Shown: positions 25,507 to 33,901 of the stretch, one piece after another
How positions within the stretch are numbered: the stretch's first letter is position 1
Layout: each line of letters starts with the position of its first letter
NCBI RefSeq assembly: GCF_003432035.1
Contig: NZ_QOHO01000031.1
Location: forward strand, 1 to 64,000
Direction of reading: 5' to 3'
DNA length: 64,000 nucleotides
Source: Lacrimispora amygdalina
Lineage (GTDB): Bacteria; Bacillota; Clostridia; Lachnospirales; Lachnospiraceae
Made by a program: the position numbers and the translations under genes
Notes under the pieces: generated by a model
Told to the model about the DNA's origin: nothing
What the model saw: the letters and a program-made list of their open reading frames with translations, nothing else
The model's database searches: none

Positions 25507-25529
25507 GCACCGGGGGGCGGTGCCTTTTT
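25507..25529 (+). terminator. Intercistronic terminator after the binding-protein gene
   Basis: GCACCG-GGGGG-CGGTGC followed by CTTTTT. It lies between the binding protein and the ATPase genes and probably lowers transporter expression relative to the binding protein. Confidence 0.7.
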
Positions 25530-25583
25530 CCAAGACTGGCCTCATAAATGGATAACGCAGTGTAAGAACAGGCAGGTGAATAT

Positions 25584-27071
25584 ATGAGTGAGAAAATTCT
25601 GCTTCAAATGAAAAATATCCACAAATCCTTCCCGGGTGTTAATGCACTGCAGGGTGTGGATTTTGAGCTGCTCCCTGGGGAAGTTCACGCTCTTCTTGGC
25701 GAAAACGGGGCTGGAAAGTCTACGTTAATTAAGGTATTAGGCGGAATTTATATTGCAGAAGAGGGAGAAATTTTCATTGAAGGACAGAAGGTAGTCATTG
25801 ACGGAGTAAATGCTTCTCATGCCAATGGAATTTCCATCATCCATCAGGAACTGGTACTGGTCCCGCATATGACCGTGGCAGAAAACATTTTCCTGGGACG
25901 GGAACCTGGAAAAGGCGGTTTTATTGACCATGAGACAATGGAGCGGGAAGCAGGGAAGCTCTTAGATGATTATCAGATGAGCATTTCTCCGGGCGCTTTT
26001 ATCAAAGACTTAACCATTGCCCAGCAGCAGATGGTGGAGATCGTAAAAGCCATTTCCTACCGGTCAAAGATTCTGGTCATGGATGAACCAACATCCTCTA
26101 TATCGGATAAAGAGGTGGAATTTCTTTTTCAGACCATGCGGATGCTGATAAAAAAAGGTGTGGGAATTATTTATATTTCCCACAAAATGGATGAACTGGA
26201 ACAGATCTGCGACAGAGTGACCGTTTTAAGAGATGGAACATATGTAGGAACAAAAGTTGTTAAGGAAACATCAAGAGATCAGTTAATCTCCATGATGGTG
26301 GGACGGGAACTGACAAAATATTATACCAGGGATTATAAGGAACCAGGCGAAATTGTTTTAAAATGTGAAAATATAGCAGACGGGAAGATGGTAAAAGGAG
26401 CAAGTTTTGAACTGCGCCAGGGAGAGATCATCGGCTTTGCAGGGCTGGTTGGAGCAGGCAGAAGTGAAACCATGAAATGTATTTTCGGTCTGACGCCGTG
26501 TATGTCCGGGGAAATATTTGTAAATGGGAAACCGGCAAAAATAAAATCCCCCCTGGATGCCATGAAATATAAAATCGCCCTGGTGCCGGAGGACCGGAAA
26601 CAGGAAGGCCTTTATCCGGTGCAGAGTGTCCGCTTTAACTCCACAATTGAAGTGCTTAAAACCTTTATCAAGGGAATTTTAGTCAATCAGAAAAAAGAAG
26701 AAGAAATAACTGGAAAATATATCGAAATGATGGATACCAAGACACCATCCCAGGAACAGCTGATCGGTAACTTATCCGGCGGAAACCAGCAAAAGGTTAT
26801 GATCGGAAGATGGCTTGCCACTTCCCCTGACATCCTGATTCTTGATGAACCGACCAGAGGCGTTGATGTAGGGGCAAAATCAGAAATTTATGCAACCATG
26901 AATGAGCTGGTGAAGGAAGGGATGTCAATCATTATGATTTCTTCCGAACTGCCGGAAATTCTAAATATGAGCGACCGGGTATATGTCATGTGCGACGGAA
27001 GAACCACCGGCTGTTTCCACCATAGCGAAAACATTACCCAGGAACAGATTATGAAGCTGGCAGCCAAGTAG
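25584..27071 (+). CDS. Sugar ABC importer ATPase (RbsA-type, two NBDs)
   Basis: A 495-residue duplicated ABC ATPase. NBD1 has GENGAGKST, signature region LTIAQQQMVEIVKA and Walker B ILVMDEPTSS. NBD2 has the usual degenerate Walker A (GLVGAGRSE), a good signature LSGGNQQKVMIGRW and Walker B ILILDEPTRGVDVG. It drives import through the permease encoded 18 bases downstream. This is the standard arrangement for ribose/galactose/xylose-type importers. The start is the ATG at 25584, preceded by an AGGCAGGTG site. Confidence 0.93.
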   Translation: MSEKILLQMKNIHKSFPGVNALQGVDFELLPGEVHALLGENGAGKSTLIKVLGGIYIAEEGEIFIEGQKVVIDGVNASHANGISIIHQELVLVPHMTVAENIFLGREPGKGGFIDHETMEREAGKLLDDYQMSISPGAFIKDLTIAQQQMVEIVKAISYRSKILVMDEPTSSISDKEVEFLFQTMRMLIKKGVGIIYISHKMDELEQICDRVTVLRDGTYVGTKVVKETSRDQLISMMVGRELTKYYTRDYKEPGEIVLKCENIADGKMVKGASFELRQGEIIGFAGLVGAGRSETMKCIFGLTPCMSGEIFVNGKPAKIKSPLDAMKYKIALVPEDRKQEGLYPVQSVRFNSTIEVLKTFIKGILVNQKKEEEITGKYIEMMDTKTPSQEQLIGNLSGGNQQKVMIGRWLATSPDILILDEPTRGVDVGAKSEIYATMNELVKEGMSIIMISSELPEILNMSDRVYVMCDGRTTGCFHHSENITQEQIMKLAAK

Positions 27072-27089
27072 GAAAGAGGGAGAGATCAG

Positions 27090-28058
27090 ATGACAACTAG
27101 AATTCAAAAAAATATAAAACAGTATTTAAAAGATAACATCGGAATTATCGGTGCACTGCTGATTCTGTGTATTTTCTTATCCATATTTCCAAAGACCAGC
27201 GGTGTATTTCTGACACATAAAAATATATTTAATGTACTAAGACAGATATCTTCAAACTTATTCCTTGCATGCGGAATGACCATGGTAATTATCTTAGGCG
27301 GAATTGACCTTTCCGTGGGTTCCATCATTGCCCTTTCCGGCTGTGTGGCTGCGGGCTGTGTGGCACGTTATAATCTCCCCATATTTGCAGCGATTTTAAT
27401 CGGTATTCTGATCGGTACGGCAGTTGGAATGGCAAATGGTGTGGTAATTTCCAAAACGACCATCCCTCCGTTTATCGTCACACTTGCCACCATGAATGTG
27501 GCAAAAGGTCTGGCATACGTTTATACCGGCGGTTCTCCCGTGAGAGTTGTTACAAAGCAATGGCAGTTTCTGGGTGCCGGCTATATCGGAGGAGTTCCCA
27601 CCCCTGTCATTATCCTGGTGTTTGTGTTAATCATTACTGCGATTATTATGAATAAAACAAAGCTGGGGCGCCACATCTATGCGGTGGGAGGAAATTCACA
27701 GGCTGCCAGGTTTTCCGGAATCAGCACGGCAAGAGTGAAACTTCTGGTACATACCTATTCCGGAATTATGGCAGGTCTTGCAGGCGTTGTCCTGGCTTCC
27801 CGTATGTATTCCGGACAGCCTACTGCAGGAGACGGAGCAGAAATGGATGCCATTGCTGCGGTAGTCGTTGGAGGAACCTCCATGGCGGGCGGTTCCGGTA
27901 AAATCGGAGGCACCATTATCGGAGGTCTGATTATTGGTGTGTTAAACAACGGGCTGAATCTTCTGAATGTCAACTCATTCTGGCAGTATGTGGTAAAAGG
28001 TATTGTGATTCTTCTGGCAGTATTTGTGGACTACTTAAGAAATAAGAAAAAAGGTTAA
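27090..28058 (+). CDS. Sugar ABC importer permease (RbsC-type)
   Basis: A 322-residue membrane protein with about 8-10 hydrophobic segments. It carries the RbsC family motif ILGGIDLSVGSIIALSG near residues 70-85 and the late MAGGSGKIGGTIIGGLIIGVL. It forms the homodimeric channel for the ATPase encoded upstream. It is followed by a terminator at 28077-28105. Confidence 0.93.
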   Translation: MTTRIQKNIKQYLKDNIGIIGALLILCIFLSIFPKTSGVFLTHKNIFNVLRQISSNLFLACGMTMVIILGGIDLSVGSIIALSGCVAAGCVARYNLPIFAAILIGILIGTAVGMANGVVISKTTIPPFIVTLATMNVAKGLAYVYTGGSPVRVVTKQWQFLGAGYIGGVPTPVIILVFVLIITAIIMNKTKLGRHIYAVGGNSQAARFSGISTARVKLLVHTYSGIMAGLAGVVLASRMYSGQPTAGDGAEMDAIAAVVVGGTSMAGGSGKIGGTIIGGLIIGVLNNGLNLLNVNSFWQYVVKGIVILLAVFVDYLRNKKKG

Positions 28059-28076
28059 AAATCTCCACAGGCAGGG

Positions 28077-28105
28077 AGCGTTTCCTTAACAGAGAAACGC
28101 TTTTT
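28077..28105 (+). terminator. Terminator after the RbsC-type permease gene
   Basis: AGCGTTTC and GAAACGCT form a perfect 8-bp stem around nine bases, followed by five T. Confidence 0.85.
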
Positions 28106-28115
28106 GTGGTATAAT
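28086..28115 (+). promoter_or_regulatory. Promoter of the sensor gene set
   Basis: TTAACA (28086-28091), 18 bases, TATAAT (28110-28115). It is embedded in the terminator of the importer operon, so the binding-protein/sensor/regulator genes can be transcribed separately. Confidence 0.6.
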
Positions 28116-28143
28116 TAATAAAAAACCTGGGGGTGTTAATAAC

Positions 28144-29094
28144 ATGAAGAGAAAGGCAGCGGTATTTCTCTTAATTGCACTGATTGCAGCTTTGACGACA
28201 GACGGCTGCAGCAGGAGGAAGGACGAAGCACCTCCTCATGAGGCTCTCATATTCGGAGCCACTTATATGACACGGAATAATCCCTATTTCAATGTTTTAG
28301 GACAGGGGATTGAAGAAGTGGTGGAAGCCAATGGAGACATTCTTTTAACAAGAGATCCTTTGCAGGATCAGGAAAAACAGAATGAACAGATTGAAGAACT
28401 CATTGACGAAGGAATCAGTATGCTTTTCTTAAATCCGGTGGATTGGGAAGCGGTCCGCCCGGCGTTGATTGCCTGTAAGAAGGCAGGTGTTGCGGTTATT
28501 AATGTAGATACCGTGGTTAAGGACCGGGATCTGGTAATATCCGTGATTGAAACCGACAACTACCAGGCAGGTCAGCTCTGCGCCCTAGACATGATGAAGC
28601 GTAAGAAATCTGCGGATATTGTAATACTGGATAATCCGATTCAGATGTCCATCACCTACCGGGCTCAGGGGTTTACCGATGCCATTGCAGACAATCCCAA
28701 TTACCGGGTGGTATACCGTCATGCGGCAGCAGGCGAAATTGAGGTTTCTTCCAAAGTAATGGAGGAGTTTTTAAACCAGAATAAAAAGTTTGATGTGGTT
28801 CTTGGAGGCAATGATCCAACGGCGCTTGGTGCTTTGGCCGCACTTCAGCAGGCAAGAAAGGAGGAAGGAGTTCTTATCTACGGCATAGACGGATCTCCTG
28901 ACTTCAAGGCAATTCTGGATATGGGGTATGTGACGGGAACCAGTGCCCAAAGCCCCAAAGCCTTAGGAAGAGTTGCAGCTGAAACCGCTTACCGGTATTT
29001 AAGCGGAGAACCGGTTGACCCATATATCAGTCTGTCCAGTACCCTGATCACAAAGGACAATCTGGCTGACTACGAAATCGATGGCTGGCAGTAG
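28144..29094 (+). CDS. Second RbsB-type binding lipoprotein, probably sensory
   Basis: A 316-residue lipoprotein (signal peptide, lipobox TTDGC) of the same family as the protein at 24355. Shared stretches include the FGA/FGY start with NNPYF, FLNPVDWEAVRPAL, GGNDPTALGALAA, YGIDGSPDFKA and the C-terminal DGWQ. It lacks the long repetitive linker. It has no permease of its own and lies directly before a histidine kinase, so it more likely reports sugar binding to the kinase than feeds transport. It could still share the upstream importer. Confidence 0.85.
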   Translation: MKRKAAVFLLIALIAALTTDGCSRRKDEAPPHEALIFGATYMTRNNPYFNVLGQGIEEVVEANGDILLTRDPLQDQEKQNEQIEELIDEGISMLFLNPVDWEAVRPALIACKKAGVAVINVDTVVKDRDLVISVIETDNYQAGQLCALDMMKRKKSADIVILDNPIQMSITYRAQGFTDAIADNPNYRVVYRHAAAGEIEVSSKVMEEFLNQNKKFDVVLGGNDPTALGALAALQQARKEEGVLIYGIDGSPDFKAILDMGYVTGTSAQSPKALGRVAAETAYRYLSGEPVDPYISLSSTLITKDNLADYEIDGWQ

Positions 29095-29102
29095 GGTGAG
29101 AG

Positions 29103-30416
29103 ATGGAAGAAAATAAATCGAACAGCAGGATCAGGATTCTACAGACAGGAATCCTCATTCTCAACATCATATCCGTAATGGGAATCAGCATTTTTATATA
29201 CGGTACAATTGAAAAAATCCGCAGAACATACGGTGCAAGAGAATTCTTAAATGAAATTCAGGCCATCGTCTGGTATCCATATGCCAAAATATGGCTCTGC
29301 GCCCTGCTCTTAGGTTTTCTCACCTTAAGCATGGTGATCAGAGACCGGCTCTTTCCCAATAACAGTAAGGTTATATTAACCAGTCTGGTGGCAGATTTTA
29401 TTGTATGCTTTGCCATTATCATTGAACTGAATTTCAACTACAACGGAATTCTTCTGCTGGTATTTTCCAATGTTATTTTGTATGTAAAAAACGGAAAATC
29501 CAGATATATCCTGGCGGCTGTGGCCATTGGAAGCTTTATTCTGGCCGATTATGAACTGTTATCCATCTCGTACAGACTGTATTCCATCCAGGATTATATT
29601 GCTTTTTACAGCGCCTCTGAACAGCAGTATTTTCTGAGTATTTATAACATTTTTATTTCCTTAAATGTAATCTTATTTGTCGCTTACTGTGTCAATATCA
29701 TAAACGAGCAGCAGGGGAACATCGAAGAAATACATGGGTTAAACGAAAAGCTGCATGATGTAAACGAACAGCTGCAAAAGTATTCCCTTATGGCGGAGAA
29801 AATGGCAGAAACCAGAGAACGCAACCGTCTGGCAAGGGAAATTCATGATACACTGGGCCATACACTCACAGGAATTTCAGCCGGAATCGATGCATGTATT
29901 GCGATCATCGGCACTTCACCGGAGCAGACAAAAAAGCAGCTGGAACTGATCTCCAAAGTAACCAGAGACGGAATTAAGGACATCCGCCGTTCCGTAAGTG
30001 AATTAAGACCGGATGCCTTAGACCGGTTCAGTCTGGATTTTGCCATTAACAAGATGGTAACTGACATCAACGCCGTATCCGAAACAAGGGTTTATTTCGA
30101 CTGCAGGGTAAGTAATTTAAAATTCGGTGAAGATGAAGAAAATGCAATTTACCGCGTGGTACAGGAAGGAATTACCAATGCCATACGCCACGGACAGGCG
30201 AAAGAGATATGGGTGACTGTGAAGATGGAAGCGGATGATATTCTGATTCAGATTAAAGATAATGGAATTGGATGCAAGGAAATGAAAAGCGGTTTCGGTA
30301 CCAAACATATGAAAGAACGGATTCGTATGTTAAACGGAGCCGTGACGTTTGACGGAAGCGATGGTTTTATTGTAAATGCAAGAATACCAATCCGGAGGGG
30401 AGAAACCTATGATTAA
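29103..30416 (+). CDS. NarX/DesK-type sensor histidine kinase
   Basis: A 437-residue kinase. About five or six hydrophobic segments fill residues 10-200, with no large extracellular domain. A short coiled coil (HGLNEKLHDVNEQLQKYSLM) precedes the HisKA_3 box AREIHDTLGHTLTGI with the phosphoacceptor His. The ATPase domain has the N-box EGITNAIRHG and DNGIGC. With so little outside the membrane, sensing may depend on the binding protein encoded 8 bases upstream. It overlaps the response regulator gene by 8 bases. Confidence 0.92.
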   Translation: MEENKSNSRIRILQTGILILNIISVMGISIFIYGTIEKIRRTYGAREFLNEIQAIVWYPYAKIWLCALLLGFLTLSMVIRDRLFPNNSKVILTSLVADFIVCFAIIIELNFNYNGILLLVFSNVILYVKNGKSRYILAAVAIGSFILADYELLSISYRLYSIQDYIAFYSASEQQYFLSIYNIFISLNVILFVAYCVNIINEQQGNIEEIHGLNEKLHDVNEQLQKYSLMAEKMAETRERNRLAREIHDTLGHTLTGISAGIDACIAIIGTSPEQTKKQLELISKVTRDGIKDIRRSVSELRPDALDRFSLDFAINKMVTDINAVSETRVYFDCRVSNLKFGEDEENAIYRVVQEGITNAIRHGQAKEIWVTVKMEADDILIQIKDNGIGCKEMKSGFGTKHMKERIRMLNGAVTFDGSDGFIVNARIPIRRGETYD

Positions 30417-31104
30417 AGTATTGATTGCCGATGATCAGGAACTGATACGCCAGAGTCTGCAGATTGTCTTAAACAGCAGAAAAGACATGACCGTTACCGA
30501 TGTGGCGGCAGATGGCCAGGAGGTGATGCGGTGCATCCGGAAAAATAAGCCGGATGTAATCTTAATGGATGTGCGTATGCCCAAAATGGATGGAGTGCAA
30601 TGCACAAAGCTAATTAAAGAAAGCCACCCTCAGATTAAGATCATTATCCTGACTACATTTGATGATGACGAATATGTATACAATGCTTTGAAATACGGTG
30701 CCAGCGGATATTTACTCAAGGGAGTCTCCATGGAAGAACTGGCAAATGCGATTACAACCGTTTACAATGGCTGGGCGATGATTAACCCGGATATAACAGC
30801 AAAGGTTTTAAGACTGTTTTCCCAAATGGCAAAAGCAGACTATTCCATCACAGTTAAAGAAAAAAACATGGATGAACTGACAAAAACCGAATGGAAAATC
30901 ATCGCGCAGGTAGAAAAAGGAGCAAGTAACCGGGAAATCGCGGCAGCCTTAAACTTATCAGAAGGAACCGTACGAAATTATCTAAGCACCATTTTAAATA
31001 AATTGAATTTAAGAGACCGGACCCAGCTTGCAATCTGGGCGGTACAGAACAATGTGAGAAATAAGGTGGAAGGACGGATCGAGGAAACAGAGGGCGCTTT
31101 ATGA
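30409..31104 (+). CDS. NarL-family response regulator
   Basis: A 231-residue regulator. The receiver has acidic residues in IADDQE, the phosphoacceptor Asp in VILMDVRMPKMDG, Thr in ILTTFDD and Lys in YLLKG. The LuxR-type helix-turn-helix is at the C-terminus (EKGASNREIAAALNLSEGTV). The frame opens at 30376 inside the kinase gene, but the ATG at 30409 has GGAGGGGAGAAA upstream. It probably controls the nearby sugar importer. It overlaps the next gene by four bases. Confidence 0.93.
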   Translation: MIKVLIADDQELIRQSLQIVLNSRKDMTVTDVAADGQEVMRCIRKNKPDVILMDVRMPKMDGVQCTKLIKESHPQIKIIILTTFDDDEYVYNALKYGASGYLLKGVSMEELANAITTVYNGWAMINPDITAKVLRLFSQMAKADYSITVKEKNMDELTKTEWKIIAQVEKGASNREIAAALNLSEGTVRNYLSTILNKLNLRDRTQLAIWAVQNNVRNKVEGRIEETEGAL

Positions 31105-32417
31105 AAAAAAAGAAATTTATTTCTGGCGGGCTGATATGTTTGCTTATGCTGTCTGCCTTCTGCCTTGTCTACCATAAAAGCAGCCGTCCGGTTATACTGG
31201 AATTTGGTATGTTTACCGGCAGCAACTGGGATGTGGCAAGTGCCAACAGCTTTAAAATAATGGATCGGGCCATCGCAGATTTTGAAAAAACTCATCCGAA
31301 TGTAAAGATCCATTATTACAGCGGAATTGCAAAAGAAGATTACTCCGAATGGTGCGCAAGAAAGCTTCTGGAAGGAAAAACACCCGATGTATTCATGGTG
31401 CTGGATTCAGATTTTGATAAATTTACGTCTCTTGGAGTTATGAAGAACCTGGATGATTTAATGTCCTCTGACAGCAGCTTTCACAAGGAGGACTTTTTTG
31501 CAACCGCTTTGGACACCGGACGAAACGGAGAGCATCAGTATGCGCTCCCCTATGAAGTGGTGCCGACTCTGATGTTTGTAAATAAATCTCTTCTTGCAAA
31601 AGAGGGGATAACGATGCCAAAAGAAGACTGGACCTGGGAAGATATGGCTGAGATTTGCCAGAAGGTAACTAAGGATACGGATCAGGATGGGCTTTTAGAC
31701 CAGTTCGGAACTTATAATTACAGCTGGCGGGATGCCTTATATACCTGCGGAGGCAAACTGTTCGGGAATAATCAGGCACAGATATCCTTTACCGACAGCC
31801 GGGTTTTAAATGCGGTCAAATACATCAAACGCCTGAATGATATCAATCAGGGGCAGAGTGTAACACAGGAAGATTTTAATGCGGGTAAAGTGGCATTTAT
31901 GCCTCTTACCTTTGCCGAGTACCGAACCTACAAAACCTATCCTTACCGGATTAAAAAGTACACCAAATTTCAGTGGGACTGCATAACATTTCCTGCAGAT
32001 AAAGAAGGCGGAAATATATCCAAGGTGGATGCCCTGTTAATCGGAATCGGAAGCAGAACCAGACATGAAACCCTTGCATGGGAGTTTTTAAAACAGCTGA
32101 CCTATACGAGAAAGATGCAGATGGATGTTTACCGTTATTCCCAGGGAGTGCCTGCACTTAGGGCGGTGGCCTCTTCCCAGGAAGGGGTAGATTGTCTTCA
32201 GGAGGACATGGACGAAGGAGAGCAGGTCATAAGCAGCACACTTTTGTGCCATGTCATAGAAAACGGAATTATTGAACCCAAGCTTCTCCAGTATCAGCAG
32301 GTCATGAATCTGGCAGATGGAGAGGTATCCAAAATCCTGCAGGAAAATAAAAATGTAGACAGCAGCATGAAGATCTTTCAGCGTACAGTCAGTAAATATT
32401 TACAGCAGCAGAAATAA
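31101..32417 (+). CDS. Family 1 extracellular solute-binding protein without permease
   Basis: A 438-residue MalE/UgpB-type binding protein. The N-terminus is a signal or anchor (ISGGLICLLMLSAFCLVY); no good lipobox is visible, so it may stay membrane-anchored. The binding fold starts ILEFGMFTGSNWD and has the family pattern ADFEKTHPNVKIHY. It overlaps the response regulator gene by four bases, so it is made together with the two-component system. There are no MalF/MalG-type permeases in the window. A sensory role is plausible; transport with permeases elsewhere is the alternative. Confidence 0.85.
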   Translation: MKKKKFISGGLICLLMLSAFCLVYHKSSRPVILEFGMFTGSNWDVASANSFKIMDRAIADFEKTHPNVKIHYYSGIAKEDYSEWCARKLLEGKTPDVFMVLDSDFDKFTSLGVMKNLDDLMSSDSSFHKEDFFATALDTGRNGEHQYALPYEVVPTLMFVNKSLLAKEGITMPKEDWTWEDMAEICQKVTKDTDQDGLLDQFGTYNYSWRDALYTCGGKLFGNNQAQISFTDSRVLNAVKYIKRLNDINQGQSVTQEDFNAGKVAFMPLTFAEYRTYKTYPYRIKKYTKFQWDCITFPADKEGGNISKVDALLIGIGSRTRHETLAWEFLKQLTYTRKMQMDVYRYSQGVPALRAVASSQEGVDCLQEDMDEGEQVISSTLLCHVIENGIIEPKLLQYQQVMNLADGEVSKILQENKNVDSSMKIFQRTVSKYLQQQK

Positions 32418-32439
32418 AAAACCTGACATAAAAATATTC

Positions 32440-32468
32440 TTGTAATAAAAAGTAAAGTTAACTATAAT
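32440..32468 (+). promoter_or_regulatory. Promoter of the ROK regulator gene
   Basis: TTGTAA (32440-32445), 17 bases, TATAAT (32463-32468), about 50 bases before the GTG start. Confidence 0.7.
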
Positions 32469-32516
32469 GATATGAGATGTTAATAACAAATTGTTTCATG
32501 GCAAAGGAGATAAACG

Positions 32517-33680
32517 GTGCGGTTTTTAGAAGTAGAGAAAAAGGGATTGGCTCAGATAAAATCCCAGAATCGGGTTCGGATTTTCAGCGAAATCTTAAGG
32601 CAGCAGCCCATTTCCAGAACCCAATTGGAAACAGTTCTTTCCTTATCTCCGTCAACGGTTTCAAGAGTTGTGGAACAATTAATGAAAGCTGGAATTGTCA
32701 AAGAGTCCGGAACCGAACCAACAGCAATTGGAAGAAAACCGATTATGCTTTATATCAGAGAAGATGCATATTATGTAGTCGGGATAAGTATAACAAAGAA
32801 ACGAATTGTATTTGTGCTGATGAATGTTCTGGGAGAGATAATTGAAAAAGTACAGTGGAGTACCATTGCCATCAGTAGAAGCGAAGAATTATTATCAACA
32901 CTGGAACGCGGCATCGGCCAATTGCTTTTAACGTGCAGTATTGACCGGGAACAGCTTTTAACCATTGGCATTGCTGCCAGAGGACTGATTAGCAAAGAGA
33001 CGGGAAGTATTCTTTATGCCATGGAAACCAGAGAATGGATACCGGTTAAGGAGTATTTAAATCAAATATTTGACTGCCCGGTCTATTTAGAAAACAATGT
33101 GGCGGCTGACTTAAAAGCCCAATATATGCAGGATAGTGTAATTGAAAACGCCATGGTTTATCTGTATATGGACGAGGGGATCGGCGGCAGTATCATTTAT
33201 GATGGTAAGATTATTGATGGTCAGAGCAATATGGCTGCCAGATTTGGACATCTGACAGTTATTCCTGACGGAAAACTGTGCAGCTGTGGCAAAAGAGGTC
33301 ATTTGGAAGCATACGTTACCAACAGTCTGCTGATCGAGGCATATAGACAGCTAACCCAGTCGTCCTGCAGCTCCGTTAAGGAGATATGTTTAGCAGCCAG
33401 TCAGGGAGAGGCAGACGCAAAGATAATTGTTGATGAAGCTTTAAAAAAACTGGCGTTTGCCATTTCTCAGATACTGGTAAACATCAATCCGGGAACCTTC
33501 GTTCTGTATGGCGAATTATTCGAACATTATCATGGAGTCATCGATACGTTAAAAGAAGAAATTGATAAGCTGGTCTTCGATGAGAAGCTTTACCAGATTA
33601 ATTGGATCATCAGGAATGAACAGCAGGTTCAGGTGGAGCAAAGCATTGCAAAATTAGCTCTGGAATGGGTGCTGGCATAA
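32517..33680 (+). CDS. ROK-family transcriptional regulator (NagC/XylR type)
   Basis: A 387-residue repressor starting at a GTG with AAAGGAGA upstream. An N-terminal winged helix (ISRTQLETVLSLSPSTVSRV, about residues 33-52) is followed by an inactive sugar-kinase-like ROK domain. The zinc motif reads CSCGKRGHLEAY, so the usual third cysteine is His, which can still bind zinc. It probably senses a sugar or sugar phosphate and represses neighbouring sugar genes. A strong terminator at 33719 ends it, and the next operon has a 25-bp palindrome that could be its operator. Confidence 0.9.
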   Translation: MRFLEVEKKGLAQIKSQNRVRIFSEILRQQPISRTQLETVLSLSPSTVSRVVEQLMKAGIVKESGTEPTAIGRKPIMLYIREDAYYVVGISITKKRIVFVLMNVLGEIIEKVQWSTIAISRSEELLSTLERGIGQLLLTCSIDREQLLTIGIAARGLISKETGSILYAMETREWIPVKEYLNQIFDCPVYLENNVAADLKAQYMQDSVIENAMVYLYMDEGIGGSIIYDGKIIDGQSNMAARFGHLTVIPDGKLCSCGKRGHLEAYVTNSLLIEAYRQLTQSSCSSVKEICLAASQGEADAKIIVDEALKKLAFAISQILVNINPGTFVLYGELFEHYHGVIDTLKEEIDKLVFDEKLYQINWIIRNEQQVQVEQSIAKLALEWVLA

Positions 33681-33718
33681 GCGCAAAAAATTAGGCGGTA
33701 ACGTTTTTTGATGAAATG

Positions 33719-33758
33719 GAGTGGAGTGTGTACAATATACATATTCTGCTCTTTTTTT
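33719..33758 (+). terminator. Terminator after the ROK gene
   Basis: GAGTGGAGTG pairs with TATTCTGCTC (10 bp with several G-U pairs) around 13 bases, followed by seven T. Confidence 0.7.
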
Positions 33759-33786
33759 GCTGCGTTATTAACGTATAATCAACATT

Positions 33787-33811
33787 ATATAATTTCAAGT
33801 TGAAATTATAT
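33787..33811. promoter_or_regulatory. Perfect 25-base palindrome before the sulfatase operon
   Basis: Two 12-base arms, ATATAATTTCAA and TTGAAATTATAT, around one G. The right arm supplies a -35-like TTGAAA (33800-33805), spaced 17 bases from TAGAGT (33823-33828). A second dyad, GTTAG-AGTATGA-CTAAC (33821-33837), overlaps that -10. The layout fits repression of the sulfatase operon. Confidence 0.5.
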
Positions 33812-33901
33812 ATGCAATATGTTAGAGTATGACTAACAAAGACAAGGCAAATGCAACATAAACAACACAAAAATTTCTGGCAACAAAAAAGGAGAATGGC
33901 T

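Noticed and set aside
33690-33900. Small protein genes in the gap between the ROK and sulfatase genes
   Set aside because: Only short AT-rich frames without ribosome binding sites; the gap is better explained by a terminator, promoter and palindromes.
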